Below are positions 32,916 to 40,981 of a stretch of DNA of 47,679 nucleotides, piece by piece. This DNA is from Pseudomonas cichorii (GTDB lineage Bacteria > Pseudomonadota > Gammaproteobacteria > Pseudomonadales > Pseudomonadaceae). Position numbers and translations under genes: made by a program. Location of the stretch: assembly GCF_003700275.1 (NCBI RefSeq), contig NZ_RBRE01000054.1, positions 1 to 47,679 of the forward strand, given 5' to 3'. The notes beneath the pieces were generated by a model that worked only from the letters and a program-made list of their open reading frames with translations, made no database searches and was not told the origin of the DNA. Within the stretch, counting starts at the first letter, position 1. The number at the start of each line of letters is the position of its first letter.

Positions 32916-32942
32916 CAGCGCCGTCTGCAATGGACGGCGCTG
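32916..32942. terminator. Hairpin between convergent TonB receptor and DUF3574 genes
   Basis: CAGCGCCGTC and GACGGCGCTG form a perfect 10-base stem with a 7-base loop, starting 5 bases after the receptor stop. There is no T-tract on either strand, but the position fits a bidirectional terminator. Confidence 0.6.
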
Positions 32943-32959
32943 GCTTCACGATGGTCGAC

Positions 32960-33421
32960 TCAGAAGGAGATTTCTGCCGGCTGCGATAGCCGCAGCACCG
33001 ACAGATCGCCGGTTACACGCTTCCAGGCCAGGCGAATGGCTTCGATGTTCTCTCGGTTCCTGGCGGTATTTTCGTGCAGGATCACGATCACCCGGGTATT
33101 CAGCCGCTCCGGCTGCGCGGCGCCCTTGTCGCGCCACTGGCCATAGGCATCCAGCGCGGTAAAACCATCGGGAAAGCGGGGCGTGACTTCCTTGTCGAGA
33201 AATTCGCGCCAGCGGGCTGCATTGGCCTGATCCTTCTCGCTGTCCAGCAGCCCCAACGAAAAGTACAACTCCGTGCGCAGCCATGATGCCTGCGCTGGCC
33301 GACTACTGTCGCCTTGCAAGGTGGAAGTGCCTGGGTTGGTTGTATGCACGGCCAGCGGAGGCGTGGCAGAACAACCGACCAGCAGTGTCAGCAGGCCGGG
33401 TATTAACAAGCGTGGCAACAT
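32960..33421 (-). CDS. DUF3574 lipoprotein
   Basis: The 153-residue protein has a lipoprotein signal (MLPRLLIPGLLTLLVGCS) with Cys17 as the lipidation site. The mature domain contains RTELYFSLGLLDSEKDQANAARWREFLDKEVTPRFPDGFTALDAYGQWRD and ends with a helix-strand pattern, matching the DUF3574 family. Its function is unknown. AGGAA lies 7 bases before the ATG at 33421; the frame extends to 33445 but the lipobox distance fits the later start. It stands alone between the TonB receptor and the AraC gene. Confidence 0.82.
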   Translation of the reverse strand: MLPRLLIPGLLTLLVGCSATPPLAVHTTNPGTSTLQGDSSRPAQASWLRTELYFSLGLLDSEKDQANAARWREFLDKEVTPRFPDGFTALDAYGQWRDKGAAQPERLNTRVIVILHENTARNRENIEAIRLAWKRVTGDLSVLRLSQPAEISF

Positions 33422-33555
33422 CGAGGGTTCCTGCAGTGACATCAATAAAGAGGTCCACTATAAGAATCCGCTTTAATGGTTAGAAATAATAAAAAACCTG
33501 CTTACGGAATTAAAAAGAATAAGCACTGCCTGCCTGTAGCACACCAATTTGCTTC

Positions 33556-34467
33556 TCAACCTGCCTCATGCTGCCTGCGATAAGCCCCCGGCTGGACCCC
33601 GATCGCTTTATTGAACGCCCGGGTAAACGCCGCCGTCGATTGATACCCCACCGCAGTCGCCACCTGCTCAACTGTCTTGTTCGCCTTGAGAAAGTGGCAG
33701 GCGTGGCGCATGCGCAAGGCGAGCAGTACCTGACCTGGCGACTGGCCGGCCAGTTCATTGAACCGCTTGAAAAAGGCCGAGCGTGAAAGGCCGGTGCAGG
33801 CGGCCATGCTTTCCAGCCCCCAGGGCTGTTCGGGATGTTCGATCATTTTTGTCAGCAGCCCTGCAAAAGCCGGGTTTCTGGCCAGGGCAACCATGCCGCC
33901 GAGTGCCGGGTTGTCGGCAACGTGCTGGCGCAGCACATACAGAAACAGCAGGTGGCTGAGGCGTTCGAGGATTGATGACGACGGTGCTGGCAGTCGTTGG
34001 CACTCCAGCAGGATCAACTGGAACAGGCTGCGGGCGGCATCGGATGAAGGTTCGTCGGCGCGCAGTATCAGCCAGTCGGGCAGGGCTTCAATCAGCAGCG
34101 AGGACAGGCCTGACTGAAAATGGAAAAAGCCGCAGACCAGTCCGACGCCATCGGTTGCACTAATGTCCAGGGCCTGCATCTCGATGCGAGGCTGGCTACA
34201 TGCGTTTTCGGGTTGCGCCTCGTTCGACAGTCGATAGTTCAGGTCGCGCAACAGGAATACGGCATCACCTGTATCGAGCCGTTTCGGGTGCTGATCCCCT
34301 TCGATATGCAGCCAGCAATTACCCTGGACCACCAGATGAAAACTGGCTCGCGCCATGCCGTGAGTACTGGCATGCCAGCCGCCGCAATAGCGGCCCACAT
34401 GGAACAGATTGGCATCCAGTTCCAGGCTTTCTAATAACCAATCGATAACAGGACTTGATGAAATCAT
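33556..34467 (-). CDS. AraC family regulator, divergent from the flavoprotein/ABC locus
   Basis: The 303-residue protein has an N-terminal cupin-type sensing domain (ASFHLVVQGNCWLHIEGDQHPKRLDTGDAVFLLRDLNYRLS), a linker, and a C-terminal double helix-turn-helix (about 205-298: WGLESMAACTGLSRSAFFKRFNELAG; TVEQVATAVGYQSTAAFTRAFNKAIGVQPGAYRR). This is the cupin_6 AraC subgroup. It is divergent from the CMD gene with 103 bases between starts, so it probably activates or represses that operon on binding a small ligand. An AGAAT-N10-ATTCT dyad lies in the gap. Ligand unknown. Confidence 0.93.
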   Translation of the reverse strand: MISSSPVIDWLLESLELDANLFHVGRYCGGWHASTHGMARASFHLVVQGNCWLHIEGDQHPKRLDTGDAVFLLRDLNYRLSNEAQPENACSQPRIEMQALDISATDGVGLVCGFFHFQSGLSSLLIEALPDWLILRADEPSSDAARSLFQLILLECQRLPAPSSSILERLSHLLFLYVLRQHVADNPALGGMVALARNPAFAGLLTKMIEHPEQPWGLESMAACTGLSRSAFFKRFNELAGQSPGQVLLALRMRHACHFLKANKTVEQVATAVGYQSTAAFTRAFNKAIGVQPGAYRRQHEAG

Positions 34468-34504
34468 CTAAGGGAAACACTCAGGAGCAAGTAATTGCGA
34501 CTTT

Positions 34505-34524
34505 AGAATATGGATTGGAATTCT
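34505..34524. promoter_or_regulatory. Weak dyad in the AraC/CMD divergent region
   Basis: AGAAT-N10-ATTCT lies 47-66 bases before the CMD ATG. AraC proteins often bind direct rather than inverted repeats, so this is a low-confidence candidate. Confidence 0.25.
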
Positions 34525-34570
34525 TATAACCAACAGACTTGGCCCCGTCTTGTACCAAGGAGCCCACTCC

Positions 34571-35131
34571 ATGTCTCGTGTCACTGTTCATTCTGTGCAA
34601 AGCGCCCCCGAAGCGGCCAAGGTCTTTCTGGAAAAGGCTCAGGCGACCTCCGGGTTCATTCCCAATCTGCTAGGCGTGCTGGCCAATGCACCGGCGGCAC
34701 TGGAAACCTACCTCACGGTTTCGGCACTCAACGCCAAGGCTGAGCTAAGTCTGGCTGAAAGGGAAGTCGTACAACTGATTGCCGCCACGACCCACGAATG
34801 CAGTTTTTGCGTGGCAGGTCATACCGCAGTGGCTCTCAACAAGGCTCGATTGCCCAGGGATGTGGTGGATGCCCTGCGTGAGCGCAGCGAACTGCCTGAG
34901 GAAAAGCTCGAAGCGCTGGCGGACTTTACCCGCGCCGTTATCGCGACCCGAGGAAATGTCAGCGATAGCGTCCATGAAGCATTCCTGGCCGCCGGTTACA
35001 ACCAGGGGCATGCGCTGGAAGTGATTCTGGGCGTCAGCCTGGCGACCTTGTGCAACTTTGCCAATGTCTTTGCCAGAACACCGCTCAATCCTGAACTGGC
35101 CCAGTACCAATGGCAGGGGCCTGAACATTAA
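34571..35131 (+). CDS. AhpD/carboxymuconolactone decarboxylase family protein
   Basis: The 186-residue helical protein has the AhpD-like active-site motif E76-C77-x2-C80-x3-H84 (HECSFCVAGHTA), typical of alkylhydroperoxidase-type members of the CMD family rather than true gamma-CMD. GFIPNLLGVLANAPAALETYL is the family N-terminus. The Cys pair implies a thiol redox or peroxidase function. AAGGAG lies 8 bases before the ATG at 34571. It is the first gene of a locus whose next gene is an acyl-CoA-dehydrogenase-like flavoprotein (22 bases downstream), so it may remove a peroxide or reactive product made by that enzyme. Confidence 0.9.
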   Translation: MSRVTVHSVQSAPEAAKVFLEKAQATSGFIPNLLGVLANAPAALETYLTVSALNAKAELSLAEREVVQLIAATTHECSFCVAGHTAVALNKARLPRDVVDALRERSELPEEKLEALADFTRAVIATRGNVSDSVHEAFLAAGYNQGHALEVILGVSLATLCNFANVFARTPLNPELAQYQWQGPEH

Positions 35132-35153
35132 TACGCTACAGGGGAGAAACACC

Positions 35154-36224
35154 ATGCTCGACTCCGAATCAAGTAGATGGCTGGACACGCATGCCAATGC
35201 GCTTGACCTTGGTAGCCAGGATCCTGAGCAGGTGCTTGTGCAATTGGCGACTGGAGAGGTATTGGGTGTCGGGATCGACACGGCTCAAGGTGGCCATGGT
35301 GGTGATCTGAGCGATGCAGTGGAAGCCGTTGCCGAGGTTGCCGGGCACTCATTGGCCGCAGCCTTCGTGCTGTGGGGGCAGCGGGCCTTTATCGAATACT
35401 TGCTGCATAGCCCCAACCTGGCATTGCGTCAGCGCTTGTTACCGGACTTGCTGAGTGGTCGACTGGCCGGTGCGACCGGGCTTTCCAACGCGATGAAGTT
35501 TCTTTCCGGCATCGAGTCGCTGCAGGTCAGCGCTCGTCTGCAGGGTGAAGACTGGCAACTGAACGGTCGCCTGCACTGGGTTACCAACCTGCGCAAAAGC
35601 GGTTTCGTCGTGGCGGCAGCCATCGAACATGAGCCGGGTGGCAAGCCCTTTATCCTGGCAATTCCGCAATCGGTCAGCGGTTTGCAGCGCACGGATGATC
35701 TGCAATTGATGGGGCTGCAATCGACCAACACGGCGGCTCTGGATTTCAAGAATGTGCACTTGAGCAACGACTGGTTGCTGCATGACGATGCCCGGCAATT
35801 TCTGCCAGCCGTGCGGCCGGCATTTCTGGGGTTGCAATGCGGGATGTCGATTGGCCTGGCTCGACGGGCCCTCAAGGAAGTCGACAGTCATTTGCAAGGC
35901 TCACGCTCTGTGCTGCGCGGCGAGCTGAACGAATACCGGTTCCTGCTGGAAAACGCCGTCAGTGACCTCAAGCGTGGCCTGCTCGAGGGACGCTTCCTGA
36001 CCCAGCCGGCTGCCCTGTTTCGCTTGCGCATTGCCCTGGCCGAGTCCGCCGCCAATGCAGTGCAACTGGAACTTCAGGCCAGCGGTGGCAAGGCTTTTCT
36101 TTGCGAGTACGGCAGTGCATTTGCACGGCGTTGGCGCGAATCGGCCTTTTTGCCGATTGTCACACCCAGCCTGGTGCAACTGCGTGCCGAGTTGCGGCGT
36201 CAGGCCGAGGAAAGCGCAGCATGA
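35154..36224 (+). CDS. Acyl-CoA dehydrogenase-like flavoprotein
   Basis: The 356-residue protein is short for acyl-CoA dehydrogenases (usually about 380-400). It keeps the helical N-terminal domain (VEAVAEVAGHSLAAAFVLWGQRAFIEYLLHSPN), the central beta region (GRLAGATGLSNAMKFLSG; LNGRLHWVTNLRKSGFVVAAA; LDFKNVHLSNDWLL) and the C-terminal helices. The sequence is more like the DszC/SfnB-type flavin-dependent monooxygenase branch than beta-oxidation enzymes, an inference from context and loose motif matches. GGGGAG lies 7 bases before the ATG at 35154. Its stop overlaps the next gene's ATG (ATGA). The substrate is presumably what the downstream ABC importer brings in. Confidence 0.82.
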   Translation: MLDSESSRWLDTHANALDLGSQDPEQVLVQLATGEVLGVGIDTAQGGHGGDLSDAVEAVAEVAGHSLAAAFVLWGQRAFIEYLLHSPNLALRQRLLPDLLSGRLAGATGLSNAMKFLSGIESLQVSARLQGEDWQLNGRLHWVTNLRKSGFVVAAAIEHEPGGKPFILAIPQSVSGLQRTDDLQLMGLQSTNTAALDFKNVHLSNDWLLHDDARQFLPAVRPAFLGLQCGMSIGLARRALKEVDSHLQGSRSVLRGELNEYRFLLENAVSDLKRGLLEGRFLTQPAALFRLRIALAESAANAVQLELQASGGKAFLCEYGSAFARRWRESAFLPIVTPSLVQLRAELRRQAEESAA

Positions 36225-37066
36225 GTCAGCTTCTGTTGCAGGCCTCGGCCATCGTCCTGGGATACGAGCGGGACAATGGCTGGCAAAACGTACTGGAAAA
36301 TTTCGACCTGCAACTGGGCAAAGGCGAAATCGTGTCAATCCTTGGCCCGAGCGGGGTTGGTAAGTCGAGTCTGCTGCGAGTGCTGGCTGGCTTGCAGGTG
36401 CCTCGCGAAGGCACGGTCAGTCTTCTTGATGAACCGCTGCATGGCCCTCATCCACGAGTCGCCGTGGCTTTTCAGGACCCGAGTCTGTTGCCGTGGCTGA
36501 GCCTGGAGAAGAACGTCGCATTTGGCCTGGACTTTGCGCGTCAGCCGCACCTTACAAAGAGCGAGCGCCAGGCCCGGATAGATCAGGCCATCACCGAAGT
36601 CGGTCTGCAGCATGCCCGCAACTATTTCCCGGAGCAGCTTTCCGGCGGCATGGCTCAACGTACGGCGCTGGCACGCTGCCTGGCGCGGCAACCGCAGGTA
36701 TTGCTGCTGGACGAGCCATTCGGCGCGCTGGATGAAATCACCCGCAGCGACATGCAACAGTTGTTACTCAAGGTGATCGCGCTGCACGGCACCGCAGCGT
36801 TACTGATTACCCACGATATAGATGAAGCGCTGCTGCTCTCCGACCGAATCCTGCTACTGGGCAACACCCCGGCGCGGATTCTTGGCGAGTGGCGTATCGA
36901 CCTGCCTCAGCCGCGTGCCGAGCTGGTCGATGAACTGGGCGCACTGCGTATCGATATTCTTAAAACCCTTCGGCGGGCGAGCCGCAATTTGCAACATCAC
37001 CCTCAATCGCTCGATTCGCCGGAGAATGGCCATGTGCCTGGACGATTTCAATCACACACGTCGTGA
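36221..37066 (+). CDS. Taurine/sulfonate-type ABC transporter ATPase
   Basis: The 281-residue ATPase has Walker A GPSGVGKSS, Q-loop FQDPSLLPWLS, signature LSGGMAQRTALARCLA, Walker B LLLDEPFGALD and H-loop THDIDEA. Q-loop and length fit the TauB/SsuB nitrate-sulfonate-taurine branch. It starts with ATG at 36221 overlapping the previous stop by 4 bases, with GAGGAAA just upstream. Its 3' end overlaps the binding protein gene by 35 bases. Together with the two next genes it forms a complete importer. Confidence 0.92.
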   Translation: MSQLLLQASAIVLGYERDNGWQNVLENFDLQLGKGEIVSILGPSGVGKSSLLRVLAGLQVPREGTVSLLDEPLHGPHPRVAVAFQDPSLLPWLSLEKNVAFGLDFARQPHLTKSERQARIDQAITEVGLQHARNYFPEQLSGGMAQRTALARCLARQPQVLLLDEPFGALDEITRSDMQQLLLKVIALHGTAALLITHDIDEALLLSDRILLLGNTPARILGEWRIDLPQPRAELVDELGALRIDILKTLRRASRNLQHHPQSLDSPENGHVPGRFQSHTS

Positions 37067-38231
37067 CTTCCTTAAACTCAGCGCCATGCTGACGGCTGCC
37101 GGTGCCTTGCCATTACTCAACAGCCTGGAGGCGAGGGCGGCTGCCGAACCGGATGCACCCGTGCGTATCGGTTATCTGCCGATTACCGACGCGACGCCAC
37201 TGCTGGTGGCGCACAACAATGGCCTGTTCGAGGCGCAAGGCATCAAGGCTGAACGCCCCGTGCTGCTGCGCAGTTGGGCGCAGGTCATCGAAGCCTTCAT
37301 TTCCGGACAGGTCAACGTTATCCATCTGCTATCACCGATGACCGTCTGGGCGCGTTACGGCAGTAAAGTACCGGCCAAGGTCGTTGCATGGAATCATGTC
37401 GGCGGCTCGGGCCTGACCGTGGCGCCGCAGATCAGCGAGGTCCGGCAACTGGGCGGGCAGACGGTGGCTATTCCGTTCTGGTACTCGGTGCACAACGTGG
37501 TAGTGCAGAAGCTGTTGCGTGATAACGGCCTGGTGCCGGTGAGCAAGGCGGCCACGGCTCCGCTGGCCGCCAACGAAGTGAACCTGATCGTGCTGCCGCC
37601 CTCCGATATGCCGCCAGCCCTGGCGAGCAAGCGCATTGCCGGTTACATCGTCGCCGAACCTTTCAATGCCCTGGCCGAAGACCTCAAGGTCGGGCGCATC
37701 CAGCGTTTTACCGGCGACCTGTGGCGCAATCACGCCTGCTGCGTGGTGTTCATGCACGAGCACGACCTGAACAATCGACCCGACTGGTCGCAAAAAGTGG
37801 TCAACGCCATCGTTCAGGCCCAGGCATGGACCCGGGACAACCGTGCCGAAGCGGCGAAGCTGCTGTCCAGGGACGGCGCGAACCGCTACACGCCCCATGC
37901 GCAATCGGTGCTGGACCGGGTGCTTGCGCCACAGGTCAGCGAGCGGCAGGGCTATCTGGCCAGCGGTGCCATCCAGCACACTCAATGGGACGAGCAGCGC
38001 ATCGACTTCCAGCCGTACCCGTTCCCCAGTTACACCGAAGAACTGGTGCGGCGCCTTAAGGACACCCTGATCGAAGGCGATAAGGGCTTTCTTGCCAGCC
38101 TCGACCCCAAATATGCCGCACAGGACCTGGTGGACGACCGCTTTGTGCGCAACAGCATTGGCGCCATTGGCGGTCTGAAAGCCTTCGGGCTAGCGGATAA
38201 CTTCGAGCGTACCGAGGAGTTCGGCTTTTGA
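37032..38231 (+). CDS. Tat-exported ABC substrate-binding protein (SsuA/TauA/NitT-like)
   Basis: The 399-residue binding protein has an exemplary Tat signal, TRRDFLKLS at residues 9-17, followed by a hydrophobic stretch ending LEARAAAEP. The mature part has RIGYLPITDATPLLVAHNNGLFEAQGI and SGQVNVIHLLSPMTVWARYG, the NMT1/SsuA-like fold of nitrate, sulfonate and pyrimidine precursor receptors. Tat export suggests it folds or acquires a ligand before export. I start at the ATG at 37032 because GGAG lies 7 bases before it; an ATG at 37026 is too close to that GGAG. It overlaps the ATPase gene end and is itself overlapped by the permease start. Confidence 0.9.
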   Translation: MCLDDFNHTRRDFLKLSAMLTAAGALPLLNSLEARAAAEPDAPVRIGYLPITDATPLLVAHNNGLFEAQGIKAERPVLLRSWAQVIEAFISGQVNVIHLLSPMTVWARYGSKVPAKVVAWNHVGGSGLTVAPQISEVRQLGGQTVAIPFWYSVHNVVVQKLLRDNGLVPVSKAATAPLAANEVNLIVLPPSDMPPALASKRIAGYIVAEPFNALAEDLKVGRIQRFTGDLWRNHACCVVFMHEHDLNNRPDWSQKVVNAIVQAQAWTRDNRAEAAKLLSRDGANRYTPHAQSVLDRVLAPQVSERQGYLASGAIQHTQWDEQRIDFQPYPFPSYTEELVRRLKDTLIEGDKGFLASLDPKYAAQDLVDDRFVRNSIGAIGGLKAFGLADNFERTEEFGF

Positions 38232-38992
38232 GCGAAGTAAAAGGTTCGACCACCGGGCATGCGCTTCTGGGCGTGTCCGGTCTGCTATGCCTGCTTGCAT
38301 TCTGGTGGCTGGGTGTCAGTGCCTTTGCTGAAACGGGCGGTCTTGCAGAGCGCTTTTCGCCGGAATCGACCTTTGCCAGCCTGTGGGAACTGCTCGGGCG
38401 GGCAGAGCTTTACGAGCACGTAGGGGTAAGCCTCAAGCGGATTTTCGTCGGCCTGCTGCTGGCGCTGCTGATCGGTGTTCCGCTGGGTTTGCTGATCGGC
38501 AGCTCCCGGTCCCTGGAAGCTGCCACCAACCCGGCCTTTCAACTGCTGCGCATGATTTCGCCGCTGTCGTGGATGCCGGTGGTGGTCATGTTGATGGGCG
38601 TGGGCGACCAGCCGATCTACTTCCTGCTGACCTTCGCCGCAGTCTGGCCGATCCTGCTCAATACCGTGGCCGGCGTACGCCAGCTCGACCCGCGCTGGCT
38701 GCAACTGAGCCGCAGCCTCAGCGCCACCCGCTGGGAAACCCTGCGCAGGATCATCATTCCGGGCATCCTCGGTCACGTACTGACCGGCACCCGATTGTCC
38801 ATCGGTATCCTGTGGATCGTGCTGGTGCCCTGCGAAATGCTGGGTGTCAGCGCCGGGCTGGGTTACTTCATCCTCGATACCCGTGACCGACTGGCGTACT
38901 CGGAGCTGATGGCCATGGTGCTGCTGATCGGTGTGCTGGGGTTCATGCTGGATGCGGCGGCGCGAGGGTTGCATCGGCGCTGGGCGCATTGA
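38228..38992 (+). CDS. Taurine/sulfonate-type ABC transporter permease
   Basis: The 254-residue inner-membrane protein has about six hydrophobic segments and the binding-protein-dependent permease loop (SLSATRWETLRRIIIPGILGHVLTGTRLSIGILW), matching SsuC/TauC. The start is a TTG at 38228, overlapping the previous stop by 4 bases with GAGGAG 8 bases upstream. It ends 12 bases before the convergent histidine kinase stop, with no obvious terminator between. Together with the preceding two genes it imports an anionic small molecule that probably feeds the flavoprotein. Confidence 0.92.
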   Translation: MSEVKGSTTGHALLGVSGLLCLLAFWWLGVSAFAETGGLAERFSPESTFASLWELLGRAELYEHVGVSLKRIFVGLLLALLIGVPLGLLIGSSRSLEAATNPAFQLLRMISPLSWMPVVVMLMGVGDQPIYFLLTFAAVWPILLNTVAGVRQLDPRWLQLSRSLSATRWETLRRIIIPGILGHVLTGTRLSIGILWIVLVPCEMLGVSAGLGYFILDTRDRLAYSELMAMVLLIGVLGFMLDAAARGLHRRWAH

Positions 38993-39004
38993 ACGGCAGA
39001 ATTT

Positions 39005-40198
39005 TCATCCCTGAGCGTTTGGAAGCGCTGCCGTTATGAGCGAACCACCCCCATCCCGGTTTTCAGCGTCGATGCTTGCGCCATGTTCCTTGCAGATGGC
39101 GCGGGCTATGGACAGACCCAGGCCGCTGCCACCGCTATAGCGCGCCCTTGAGCGTTCGGCTCGCCAGAATCGGTTGAATACCAGGTCCAGATCTTTTTTC
39201 TCAAAGCCCGGGCCGCGATCTGCAAATGCCAGCGACACCTGGTCTTTGTCTGCCCGGGCGTAAATATGCAGCTCCCCGCCTTGCGCGGCATAGCGCACTA
39301 CATTGTCTATCAGGATATTGACCACCTGACCCATACGGTCCCGGTCGGCTTCGATGTACAGGTCTGGCGCAATATCGACCGTGGGCTGGATACCGGCGTT
39401 TTCGAGCGGGTCGCTGAACCAGGTCAGACGTTCATCGATCAGTTTTCCCAGCGCGAAGCGGGTCTTGTCGAGTTGCAGTTGGCCGGCACGGGCCAGAGAC
39501 AGCAGGTGAAGGTCATCCACCAGCTTGCTCAATTGATCCAGTTGTCTTTTCACCATATTCAGTTGTTCTGTATCGCAGGGAAAGACACCGTCGATCATGC
39601 CTTGCACACGGCCCATGGACGCATTCAGCGGTGTTCTCAGCTCATGGGCGATGACGGCACTGGATTCGTGGACCTCCTGTTCGTATCGATGCAACTGCGC
39701 TGTCATGCTGTTGAAGTCGCTGACCAGCGTTTGCAGTTCCTCAGGGCCTTTGTGGGTAACGGGAAGCCGGGTATTGAAATCGCCCTGGGCAACCAGGCGC
39801 GCTACCTTTGCAATGGCCGAAAACTGGCTGGACAGTGGGTGTGAGAAAAGCAGGCCGCAGAGAAGAATGACAGGCAGGGCAGCGACAACGAGAACTGCCA
39901 GCAGGATCCAGTCCTTGTTGCTGATGCCGGCGACGAGATCCTCGATGTCATAGTACTGGGCGGATATCTCCCAGAGGCGTGCTTCGTTGAGGCGCGGATC
40001 ACTGCGCAGTTGCTCGAGCTCAATCCGAGTCTCGACCGGCATGCGCTGCAGGGTCTGCCATTCCAGGAACAGGAAGTGCGCCCACATGCTGAGAGCGATC
40101 AGCACAATCGCGGCCATGGCCAGAAGGCTCATGCGTATGCCGACCCAGCGCCATAACGGGTTGGGGTGTTTCTTTGAAAGATCGGCCACAGGGTTCAC
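39005..40198 (-). CDS. Sensor histidine kinase of the RND-operon two-component system
   Basis: The 397-residue protein has TM1 at about 23-45, a short periplasmic part of about 50 residues (46-96), TM2 at about 97-119, a HAMP domain, a HisKA domain with the phospho-His at residue 185 (VIAHELRTPLNA), and an HATPase_c domain (N-box NILIDNVVRYA, G1 DRGPGFEK, G2 GGSGLGLSIA). The GTG start at 40198 overlaps the regulator stop by 4 bases (GTGA), implying translational coupling; the frame is open further upstream only inside the regulator gene. The small sensor domain suits sensing of a membrane or periplasmic stress, as in BaeS-type kinases. Signal unknown. Confidence 0.92.
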   Translation of the reverse strand: MNPVADLSKKHPNPLWRWVGIRMSLLAMAAIVLIALSMWAHFLFLEWQTLQRMPVETRIELEQLRSDPRLNEARLWEISAQYYDIEDLVAGISNKDWILLAVLVVAALPVILLCGLLFSHPLSSQFSAIAKVARLVAQGDFNTRLPVTHKGPEELQTLVSDFNSMTAQLHRYEQEVHESSAVIAHELRTPLNASMGRVQGMIDGVFPCDTEQLNMVKRQLDQLSKLVDDLHLLSLARAGQLQLDKTRFALGKLIDERLTWFSDPLENAGIQPTVDIAPDLYIEADRDRMGQVVNILIDNVVRYAAQGGELHIYARADKDQVSLAFADRGPGFEKKDLDLVFNRFWRAERSRARYSGGSGLGLSIARAICKEHGASIDAENRDGGGSLITAALPNAQG

Positions 40199-40884
40199 CG
40201 GAATCGATAGCCAACGGAACGTACGGTAACCAGAACGCCTTCGATGCCATGGGTTTCCAGCTTGCGCCGCAGGTTGTGGACATGAGCATCCACGACTCTG
40301 GCCAGGGCATCGCTGTCCGGCAGGCATATTTCCAGCAGTTCGTCGCGGGTGAAGGCCTTGGCCGGGGTTTTCAGCAGGGTGGACAGGATCTTGAACTCGG
40401 TAGGTGTCAGATCGAGCAGCACCGGCTCGTCGATATCCGTTTCGATTCTTGCAGTGACGGCGTCGAGATCCACCAACAGGTTCTTATGGCGCAGATGCCG
40501 TTCGGCGAGCCCGGATCCTCCCGAGCGGCGCAGCACCGCATGTACCCTGGCCACGACTTCCTTGGGGTTATAGGGCTTGACAACATAATCATCGGCGCCA
40601 TAACGCAAGGCACCGAGTTTTTCCGGTTCATCGCCCATGGCCGTGACCATGATGACCGGCGTGTCGCTGCAACGCCTGACGGCTGAAAGCACTTCGGTGC
40701 CGCTCACCTTTGGAAGCATCACGTCCAGCAGAATCAGGTCCGGCTTGCACTGGCGATGTAGTTCGATCCCGCGTTGTCCATCTTCGGCCAGTGTCACTGC
40801 AAAGCCATCCCGGCGCAGGTAAGCCTCCAGAATACTGGCGCTGTCAGCATCGTCTTCGACCACCAGAATACGTTTTTCCGACAC
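40195..40884 (-). CDS. OmpR family response regulator
   Basis: The 229-residue regulator has a receiver domain with acidic pocket Glu10-Asp11-Asp12, phospho-acceptor Asp54 (LILLDVMLPK), the T/S and Lys switch residues (VIMVTA; VVKPYNP), and an OmpR-type winged-helix C-terminal domain ending in VRSVGYRFR. It is BaeR/RprY-like in layout. It is transcribed divergently from the RND operon, with 97 bases between the starts, and it precedes the kinase gene with a 4-base overlap. The intergenic region holds an 11-base-period CTTGAT repeat, the type of site OmpR-family regulators bind, so it likely controls the efflux operon and its own promoter. Confidence 0.94.
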   Translation of the reverse strand: MSEKRILVVEDDADSASILEAYLRRDGFAVTLAEDGQRGIELHRQCKPDLILLDVMLPKVSGTEVLSAVRRCSDTPVIMVTAMGDEPEKLGALRYGADDYVVKPYNPKEVVARVHAVLRRSGGSGLAERHLRHKNLLVDLDAVTARIETDIDEPVLLDLTPTEFKILSTLLKTPAKAFTRDELLEICLPDSDALARVVDAHVHNLRRKLETHGIEGVLVTVRSVGYRFR

Positions 40885-40894
40885 AGGGATGCCT

Positions 40895-40917
40895 CTTGAT
40901 GAAATCTTGATATTTCA
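40895..40917. promoter_or_regulatory. Candidate response-regulator box (11-base direct repeat plus dyad)
   Basis: CTTGAT occurs at 40895-40900 and again at 40906-40911, an exact 11-base period. The same stretch contains the perfect dyad TGAAAT-N6-ATTTCA (40900-40917), and another ATTTCA lies at 40958-40963. It is only 10 bases from the regulator's own start codon, so autoregulation is likely. Confidence 0.6.
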
Positions 40918-40981
40918 CGAACGGTTTATTGATAGACGGCACATAGGATCGCTCCAGATTTCATTACCGCGAACAGATCCT

